A stretch of 8,743 nucleotides of DNA from Candidatus Omnitrophota bacterium (GTDB lineage Bacteria; Omnitrophota; Gorgyraeia; 2-02-FULL-51-18; JAGOUK01): the NCBI GenBank assembly GCA_015231685.1, contig JADGBA010000046.1, positions 1-8,743 of the forward strand, written 5' to 3'. Position numbers and translations under genes: made by a program. The notes under the pieces are model-generated. The model was not told the origin of the DNA. It searched no databases and saw only the letters and a list, made by a program, of their open reading frames with translations. Shown piece after piece: positions 1 to 6,017 of this stretch (within the stretch, counting starts at the first letter, position 1; the number at the start of each line of letters is the position of its first letter).

Positions 1-124
1 GCTTGAGCGCGAACCCATGTCCGTCTATGAAGTCCATCTGGGATCCTGGCGACGGAGGTCCGAGAAGCCGCTTGAGCGCGAACCCATGTCCGTCTATGAA
101 GTCCATCTGGGATCCTGGCGACGG
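1..124 (+). repeat. Direct tandem repeat, 55 bp identical copies with 69 bp period, inside glgB
   Basis: Bases 1-55 are identical to bases 70-124; a 14-base spacer (56-69) separates them. The 69-base period is 23 codons, so the reading frame is kept and the protein carries LEREPMSVYEVHLGSWRR twice. The second copy runs straight into the normal GlgB catalytic domain; the first runs into RSEKP and then back into the repeat. The 14 bases following each copy differ at 8 of 14 positions, so the match ends sharply at 55. Because the window begins exactly where the repeat begins, the true left boundary is not visible. It could be a real recent duplication or an assembly artefact. Confidence 0.95.
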
Positions 125-1579
125 CGCATCGAAACGGGGGGCAGTTTTTTGTCCTACCGGCGGCTTGCGGATGAACTCGTGGCTTACGTCAAGGAGATGG
201 GGTACACGCATATTGAGCTCATGCCGGTGGCCGAGCATCCCCTGGATGAATCCTGGGGTTACCAGGTCACCAATTATTACGCTCCGACGAGCCGGTTCGG
301 GGAGGCGAAGGACTTCATGTACTTCGTGGATGTCTGCCATCAGAACGGTATCGGCGTGTTCATTGACTGGGTGCCGGCGCACTTCCCGAAGGATATGCAC
401 GGTCTCGCCAATTTTGACGGCAAGGAAATCTACGCATACGAAAGCTGGAGAAAGCGTGAGCACAAGGATTGGGGGACATTCGTGTTTGATTACGGACGGC
501 CCGAGGTTTCCAACTTTTTGATGGCCAACGCCCTCTTCTGGCTGGATAAATACCACATCGATGGACTGCGGGTGGATGCCGTTGCCTCCATGCTGTATCT
601 CGATTATTCCCGGCGCCCCGGGGAGTGGGAGGCCAACCGTTACGGCGGCAACACTAATCTCGAGGCTGTCGACTTCATCAAGAAGTTCAACACCAAGGTC
701 CGCGAACGGCATCCGGGGGCCGTGACCATTGCCGAAGAATCCACGGCCTGGGGAGGCGTCTCGCGTCCGATTGAGTCGGGCGGCCTGGGATTCAACTTCA
801 AGTGGAACATGGGCTGGATGAATGACACGCTGCGGTACTTCTCGAAGAATCCGATCCACCGGTGCCATCATCAGGGGGAGCTCACGTTCTCGATGCTTTA
901 TGCGTTCACCGAGAACTTTGTTCTGTCCCTCTCTCACGATGAGGTGGTTCACGGCAAACGTTCGCTGATCGACAAGATGCCGGGAGATGAATGGCAGGCC
1001 ACGGCGAATCTGCGGCTTCTCTACAGCTACATGTTCGCTCATCCGGGCAAGAAGCTTCTTTATATGGGACAGGACTTCGCCCAAGGGCGGGAGTGGAATT
1101 GTACCCGGTCGTTGGAGTGGGAACTCCTTAAATTCGACCGTCACGCGCAGATTCAAAAATTGTACAAGGATCTCAATCACCTGTATCAGAAAGAGCCTGC
1201 ACTTTATCAGGTGGATTTTGAGAGCGCGGGATTTGAGTGGATTGATTTTTCGGATTATCAGGCTTCCGTGCTCAGCTTCGTTCGATGGTCGCAGGATTAC
1301 AAGGAGCTCATCGTCGCGGTGTGCAACATGACTCCTGTTCCGAGGAAGGATTACCGGATCGGCGTGCCGCGACCGGGAAAGTACCGTGTCCTTTTTGACT
1401 CGGACGCGGCGAAGTACGGCGGTTCCGGTTTCTCTAACACAGGGGTCATCGAAACCGAGAGCATGGCCTGGCACCACCGGACGGTCTCCATGAAGGTCAA
1501 TTTCCCTCCGCTGGGACTGGTGCTCTATAAGCACGAGCCCGGCGCCGTGGAAGCCGGGGCCGCGGAACCCACCGTATGA
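1..1579 (+). CDS. glgB: 1,4-alpha-glucan branching enzyme GlgB (GH13), 5'-truncated by the window edge
   Basis: Cytosolic branching enzyme: cuts an alpha-1,4 glucan chain and re-attaches the piece through an alpha-1,6 bond. The frame is already open at base 2 (codons Leu-Glu-Arg-Glu-Pro) and ends at TGA 1577-1579. Numbering from the ATG at base 17 (520 residues), the GH13 barrel shows SVYEVHLGSW (strand beta1), ELMPVAEHPLDESWGYQ (68-83), nucleophile D187 in GLRVDAVAS, acid/base E240 in TIAEEST and transition-state Asp D308 in SLSHDEVVHGK. The C-terminal beta domain contains CNMTPVPRKDYRIGVP and SDAAKYGGSGFSNTG, both typical of GlgB. Branching enzymes usually run to about 630-730 residues, so the missing part is the N-terminal CBM48 region and the ATG at 17 is internal, not the true start. 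The first 41 codons contain an in-frame tandem duplication (see repeat). Its last codons overlap the GH57 gene start as ATGA, implying co-translation. The family call is firm. Confidence 0.96.
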   Translation, partial: LEREPMSVYEVHLGSWRRRSEKPLEREPMSVYEVHLGSWRRRIETGGSFLSYRRLADELVAYVKEMGYTHIELMPVAEHPLDESWGYQVTNYYAPTSRFGEAKDFMYFVDVCHQNGIGVFIDWVPAHFPKDMHGLANFDGKEIYAYESWRKREHKDWGTFVFDYGRPEVSNFLMANALFWLDKYHIDGLRVDAVASMLYLDYSRRPGEWEANRYGGNTNLEAVDFIKKFNTKVRERHPGAVTIAEESTAWGGVSRPIESGGLGFNFKWNMGWMNDTLRYFSKNPIHRCHHQGELTFSMLYAFTENFVLSLSHDEVVHGKRSLIDKMPGDEWQATANLRLLYSYMFAHPGKKLLYMGQDFAQGREWNCTRSLEWELLKFDRHAQIQKLYKDLNHLYQKEPALYQVDFESAGFEWIDFSDYQASVLSFVRWSQDYKELIVAVCNMTPVPRKDYRIGVPRPGKYRVLFDSDAAKYGGSGFSNTGVIETESMAWHHRTVSMKVNFPPLGLVLYKHEPGAVEAGAAEPTV

Positions 1580-4071
1580 GCGGAGGCGTATGCCTCTGTT
1601 TTCATGCTCATTTTTATCAGCCTCCCAGGGAAAACCCCTGGCTGGAGGCGATCGAAAAGCAGCCTTCCGCCGCGCCTTTTCATGACTGGAACGAGCGCAT
1701 CTTTCGCGAGTGTTATCTGCCCAATGTGCGTGCCCTCATCCTGAATCCCTCCGGTCAGATCGTGGACATCGTCAACAACTTTGAGCGGATGAGCTTCAAC
1801 ATCGGGCCGACGCTGTTCTCCTGGATCGAAACCCACCATCCCGAGGCTTATCGTATGATTCTGGAAGCGGACCGTCGCAGCATGGACATGAACAACGGTC
1901 ACGGTAATGCCATCGCGCAAGTCTACAACCATGTGATCATGACGCTCGCCCCACCGAGGGACCAAATAACGCAGATTCGGTGGGGCGTGGGGGATTTTAG
2001 GCACCGCTTCGGTCGTGAGCCTGAAGGCATGTGGCTGGCCGAGACAGCGTGTAATGACGGGGTGCTGGAGGCGCTGATTGAGGAAGGGCTCAAGTTCACG
2101 ATCCTTTCCCCCCATCAGGCTGAATCCGTGAGGCCGCTGGACCCTGAGCGCAAGTTCGGTTACGGGGATTGGCGGGGTGTGGGCGACGGATCGATTGATC
2201 CCCGCCGGGCGTACCGGTTCTTTTCCCGGACTCATCCCGGCAAATTTATTAACCTGTTTTTTTATGACGGGCCCATTTCCAAGGCCATGGGGTTCGAGGG
2301 ACTTCTCTTTGACGCGAATCTGATGTCCGACCGATTGGCCGGGTGTGTGGACGGTGCCGCCGGCAGGCCTCAGCTGGTTCATACGGCGGTGGACGGGGAG
2401 ACCTTTGGCCATCACAAGGCCTTCGGGGAGCGGGTGCTGGCCTATGTTAACTTTGTGCGTGCCGAACAGATGGGGTGGCGCGTGGTCAATTATGCGCATT
2501 TTTTGGAAATCAGTCCGCCCGCTTTTGAAGTCAACATCAAGGCGGGACCCAAAAACGAGGGCACCGCATGGAGCTGCGCACACGGAGTCGGCCGCTGGAA
2601 AGAGCATTGCGGCTGCCGGGGGGACGGACCGCCGGAGTGGCATCAGAAGTGGCGCGGCCCCTTGCGCGCCGCGCTGGACTGGCTAAGGGACGAGACGTCA
2701 GCGTACTTTGCCGCTGCCGGCGCGGAAATTTTTGAGGACCCGGACAAAGCCCGGAATGAATACATTGGGATCGTGGTCAATCGCGCGGCCGGAAGGGCAC
2801 GGAGGTTTTTGAACCGGCAGGCCGGGAGGGAACTTTCGCCGGAGGAGCAATGCCGGGCGATGCGGCTTCTGGAGGGGCAGAGAAACGCGATGCTCATGTA
2901 CACGAGCTGCGCCTGGTTTTTTACCGAACTCTCGGGGATAGAGACCCAGCAGGTGATTCAATATGCGGCGAGACTGATTCAGCTTCATCTGGAAGTGGCT
3001 GGAGTGAATCTGGAAGGACCGTTTCTGGAGCGCCTGGCCGCGGTGCCGGGGAATTTGCCGGGTCTCGCGAACGCGCGCCTGGTCTACGAGAAGCTTGTGA
3101 AGCCGCGGATTGCTTCGTTCGAACACGTGGTGTGCTATTACGCGGTGGGCGCGCTCTTTGAACCGGAGTCACATCACGATGCCGGGGGGCTTTTGAGGCT
3201 GTCCTGCTTTGATCTCAAGGCCCTCTCGCGAAGAAAGGAATCCAGAGGAAGCCTGACGCTGAGCCTCGGCCGGCTGGTCCTGACGTCCCGCATCACGCTG
3301 CACGAGAAGGTTTTTGTGTTCGCGGTCGTGCGGATCGGGGATTATGATTTCCGGTGTTCGGTCCGGGAGTTCGGGGACCTTGAGGAGTACGGGAGAATCG
3401 AGAAGGACCTTTTTGAGGATTTGGAGGAGGCCCGGGTGGTTGAGCTTTTTCGCAAGATGGATTTCATCTTCGGCAACCGCTATTACGCCCTTAACGATCT
3501 TTTGACCGAGGACCGTATGAATATCATAGGCCGGCTCTCGGAGGAAGCCGTGACGAAGACCGCCCTGTCTTACCAGGACATTTATGACGGCAACCGCCGC
3601 CTTCTGGATATTTACCGTTTGTCCAAGCTCGTGGTGCCGGAGGTGTTCGGCTTCGCGGCACGGACGACCCTGGACCGGCGTTTCATGGATGAGATGCGCT
3701 CCGCGGCGGCGCGTCAGTTTCATCCCCGTAAGCTCGCGCACCTGATGCGGGTGTTCGATGATGCACGCGGGCTCGGGATCGAGATCCGGACGGAACCGGC
3801 CGCGGATTTTCTGGTCGAGGAACTGATGCAGCGCATCGAGGGACTTGCGGAGAATCCGACCGCGGAGCTTATCGCGGAATGCCTGAATATCCTCAAACTT
3901 GCGAAGAAGCTGAATCTTGAACTTGTTCTGAACGACGTGCAATTCAGGCTTTTTGGCCTGATCCGGTCCTGGCGCGCCGAGCCTGAGCGGGTTCCGGATT
4001 CTGTGAGAGAAATCGAAAAGCCGTTTCACCAATTAGCCCGGGAGCTTAAACTTGCCGACACCGCCATCTGA
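1576..4071 (+). CDS. GH57-family alpha-glucan glycosidase with C-terminal DUF3536 region
   Basis: An 831-residue protein starting at ATG 1576, which overlaps the glgB stop (ATGA); no strong Shine-Dalgarno precedes it, so translational coupling is likely. The N-terminal third is a GH57 catalytic domain: region 1 HAHFYQPPREN (10-20), NNFERMSFNIGPTL (67-80), the nucleophile motif GMWLAETACND with E156, and the acid/base motif AVDGETFGHH with D273. GH57 enzymes are retaining alpha-glucan hydrolases or transferases, including amylases, 4-alpha-glucanotransferases and branching enzymes. Residues 330-347 form SCAHGVGRWKEHCGC, with Cys at 334, 345 and 347. MLMYTSCAWFFTELSGIET (439-457) and the remaining, mostly helical C-terminal half fit the DUF3536 region that accompanies this GH57 subgroup. 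No signal peptide or membrane segment is visible, so it is probably cytosolic. Its exact reaction is unknown; sitting between glgB and glgE, it most likely acts on the glucan they make. Genome annotations often label such proteins alpha-amylase/alpha-mannosidase or simply DUF3536 protein. Confidence 0.93.
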   Translation: MSGGVCLCFHAHFYQPPRENPWLEAIEKQPSAAPFHDWNERIFRECYLPNVRALILNPSGQIVDIVNNFERMSFNIGPTLFSWIETHHPEAYRMILEADRRSMDMNNGHGNAIAQVYNHVIMTLAPPRDQITQIRWGVGDFRHRFGREPEGMWLAETACNDGVLEALIEEGLKFTILSPHQAESVRPLDPERKFGYGDWRGVGDGSIDPRRAYRFFSRTHPGKFINLFFYDGPISKAMGFEGLLFDANLMSDRLAGCVDGAAGRPQLVHTAVDGETFGHHKAFGERVLAYVNFVRAEQMGWRVVNYAHFLEISPPAFEVNIKAGPKNEGTAWSCAHGVGRWKEHCGCRGDGPPEWHQKWRGPLRAALDWLRDETSAYFAAAGAEIFEDPDKARNEYIGIVVNRAAGRARRFLNRQAGRELSPEEQCRAMRLLEGQRNAMLMYTSCAWFFTELSGIETQQVIQYAARLIQLHLEVAGVNLEGPFLERLAAVPGNLPGLANARLVYEKLVKPRIASFEHVVCYYAVGALFEPESHHDAGGLLRLSCFDLKALSRRKESRGSLTLSLGRLVLTSRITLHEKVFVFAVVRIGDYDFRCSVREFGDLEEYGRIEKDLFEDLEEARVVELFRKMDFIFGNRYYALNDLLTEDRMNIIGRLSEEAVTKTALSYQDIYDGNRRLLDIYRLSKLVVPEVFGFAARTTLDRRFMDEMRSAAARQFHPRKLAHLMRVFDDARGLGIEIRTEPAADFLVEELMQRIEGLAENPTAELIAECLNILKLAKKLNLELVLNDVQFRLFGLIRSWRAEPERVPDSVREIEKPFHQLARELKLADTAI
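4040..4044 (+). promoter_or_regulatory. Ribosome binding site for glgE
   Basis: GGGAG lies 7 bases upstream of the TTG at 4052, inside the last codons of the GH57 gene. This spacing is close to ideal and supports TTG as the glgE start. Confidence 0.7.
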
Positions 4072-6007
4072 TCTCAGGGATTTTTCGCCGCTTGTGATTG
4101 AGAATCTCCAACCGGACGTGGGCGCGGGACGGTTCAATGTCAAAGGGGTGGCGGGCCATCCGGTCCGGGTGAGCGCGCTTGTGTACAAGGACGGGCAGGA
4201 TTTTCTGGGCGCATCCGTCATCTGGCGGCGGAGGGACCGGGTCCAATGGGAGGAGTCGCCCATGCGGCCCCTCGAAAATGATGTGTGGGAGGGGGTTTTT
4301 ACGCCGGAGGACAACGCGGCTTATGTGTTTTCTGTCGAGGCGTGGATGGATCCTTTGACCTCGTGGGCCGACCGGACAAGGAAGAAGGCCGGCGTTAACG
4401 AATCGCTTCCGATAGAACTTGAGGAGGGGGCGGCGCTTCTTGGGATGTGTCGCGGAAAGGAAGCGGCGGCCCAGGCTTCCCGGTGGGCGGAACGCCTTAT
4501 GCGGACCCGGGGCAACAGCGCGGACATCCTCGGAATGCTCGATGATCCGGAGTTCTGGAATTTTGTTCCGAAGGCGAAGCTGAGGTTTTTTGTGGCCCGC
4601 CACGAGGAGAGGCCCATCATGGTGGACCGGCCGAGGGCGCTCTTCGGAACCTGGTACGAGATGTTTCCGCGCTCCCAGGCGGCGGTGCCGGGAGCCCACG
4701 GGACATTCAAGGATTGCATCCGACGGATTGCCGATATACGCGAGATGGGTTTTGATGTCATTTATCTTCCGCCGATCCATCCCATCGGCATCACGAACCG
4801 CAAAGGGCGTAACAATGCGCTCAAGGCCGGTCCCAAGGATGTGGGAAGCCCCTGGGGAATCGGCTCAGCTGAGGGCGGGCATATGGCGGTCCACCCGAAG
4901 CTCGGGACCCTGAAAGACTTCGAGGCCTTTGCGGCCGCGGCCAAAGACGCGGGGATGGAAATCGCGCTGGACTTCGCCGCTCAATGCTCGCCGGACCACC
5001 CCTACGTCAAGGAGCACCCGGAATGGTTCCGGCGGCTCTCGGACGGTACGATCCGCTACGCGGAGAATCCCCCCAAAAAATACCAGGACATTTATCCTCT
5101 GGACTTCATGTGCGTTAATCGCCAGGAGCTTTGGGAGGAGATGAAGCGGATTGTCCTCTTCTGGGCCGCGAAGGGCGTCCGTATTTTTCGGGTGGACAAC
5201 CCGCATACGAAGCCCCTTCTGTTCTGGCGGTGGCTTATCGACGGAGTGCAGAAGGACCATCCGGATATCCTGTTCTTGGCGGAGGCGTTCACACGGCCGA
5301 GCGTGATGAAATTCCTGGCGAAGGCGGGCTTCACCCAGTCGTACACGTACTTTACCTGGAGAAATTCCAAGTGGGAGCTTACGACCTACCTTGAGGAGCT
5401 CAACCATACTCCCATGCGGAATTATTTCAGGCCCAACTTTTTTACGAATACGCCGGACATCCTGCAGGAGATACTCCAAAAGGGCGGGCCGCCGGCATTC
5501 CGGATGCGGCTTGTTCTGGCCGCCACCCTTTCGGCATCGTACGGAATTTACAGCGGATACGAGCTTTGCGAAAACACCGCCACGCACGAGGGTTCCGAGG
5601 AGTATCTCAATTCCGAGAAGTACGAGATCCCGAGCCGCGACTGGCACGCGCCGGGCAACATTCGGGACTTGATCGCGGCGGTGAACCGCGCCCGGCACGA
5701 TCATCCTGCGCTCCAGCAGAACGGCAACATCGAATTTATACCTACACGCAATGATGCCGTGCTGGCGCACGTCAAATGGGACGACGGGATGACAGACATC
5801 ATCGTGACGGTCGTGAATTTGGATCCTTACGCCGTTCAGGAAGACCAGATCCAGCTGCCGATCTGGAAATTCGGAATTGAGGAGTGGCAGACCTTCGAGA
5901 TGCGGGATCTTCTGGGTGGAGACAAGTATCATTGGAAGGGCCGTGAGCACTACGTGCGGCTTGATCCGTCACTCGGGCCGGGGCATGTGTTTCATCTCAA
6001 AAAGTGA
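4052..6007 (+). CDS. glgE: Alpha-1,4-glucan:maltose-1-phosphate maltosyltransferase GlgE (GH13_3)
   Basis: Transfers the maltosyl group of alpha-maltose 1-phosphate to the non-reducing end of an alpha-1,4-glucan, releasing phosphate; cytosolic. 651 residues, normal full length. The start is TTG 4052: it has a GGGAG site 7 bases upstream and lies 12 codons before the first conserved block, PLVIENLQPDVGAGRF (13-28). It overlaps the GH57 gene by 20 bases. The N-terminal domain (about 10-190, DUF3416 type) is followed by FGTWYEMFPRS (198-208), IYLPPIHPIG (237-246), KGRNNALKAGPKDVGSPWGIGS (251-272, in two conserved parts) and ENPPKKYQDIYP (338-349), a family-specific segment near the phosphate site. 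Catalytic residues are nucleophile D382 in VRIFRVDNPHTKP, acid/base E411 in FLAEAFTRP and D469 in NTPDILQEIL; their spacing matches D394, E423 and D480 of Streptomyces coelicolor GlgE. N383, next to the nucleophile, is also conserved. The YEMFPRS and RVDNPHTKP signatures separate it from ordinary alpha-amylases. Confidence 0.97.
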   Translation: MPTPPSDLRDFSPLVIENLQPDVGAGRFNVKGVAGHPVRVSALVYKDGQDFLGASVIWRRRDRVQWEESPMRPLENDVWEGVFTPEDNAAYVFSVEAWMDPLTSWADRTRKKAGVNESLPIELEEGAALLGMCRGKEAAAQASRWAERLMRTRGNSADILGMLDDPEFWNFVPKAKLRFFVARHEERPIMVDRPRALFGTWYEMFPRSQAAVPGAHGTFKDCIRRIADIREMGFDVIYLPPIHPIGITNRKGRNNALKAGPKDVGSPWGIGSAEGGHMAVHPKLGTLKDFEAFAAAAKDAGMEIALDFAAQCSPDHPYVKEHPEWFRRLSDGTIRYAENPPKKYQDIYPLDFMCVNRQELWEEMKRIVLFWAAKGVRIFRVDNPHTKPLLFWRWLIDGVQKDHPDILFLAEAFTRPSVMKFLAKAGFTQSYTYFTWRNSKWELTTYLEELNHTPMRNYFRPNFFTNTPDILQEILQKGGPPAFRMRLVLAATLSASYGIYSGYELCENTATHEGSEEYLNSEKYEIPSRDWHAPGNIRDLIAAVNRARHDHPALQQNGNIEFIPTRNDAVLAHVKWDDGMTDIIVTVVNLDPYAVQEDQIQLPIWKFGIEEWQTFEMRDLLGGDKYHWKGREHYVRLDPSLGPGHVFHLKK

Positions 6008-6017
6008 GCGATTTGTC

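Noticed and set aside
17..19. ATG at 17 (and the duplicate ATG at 86) as the true start of glgB
   Set aside because: The frame is open further upstream, and branching enzymes have a CBM48 region before this motif; the gene clearly continues beyond the left edge.
1525..2643. Long antisense open frame (372 codons) opposite the start of the GH57 gene
   Set aside because: It mirrors the strongly GC-biased codons of the clear + strand gene; its translation is rich in Pro, His and Arg, shows no recognisable domain, and runs through the glgB/GH57 junction.
3571..3585. 15-base word TACCAGGACATTTAT shared between the GH57 gene (3571-3585) and glgE (5081-5095)
   Set aside because: Both encode Tyr-Gln-Asp-Ile-Tyr in conserved contexts with the same preferred codons; the flanks are unrelated, so this is coincidence rather than a repeat element.
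4865..5950. Antisense open frame (361 codons) opposite glgE, and a similar one at 3169-4032 opposite the GH57 gene
   Set aside because: Same codon-bias effect; neither has a plausible start context or a recognisable family.
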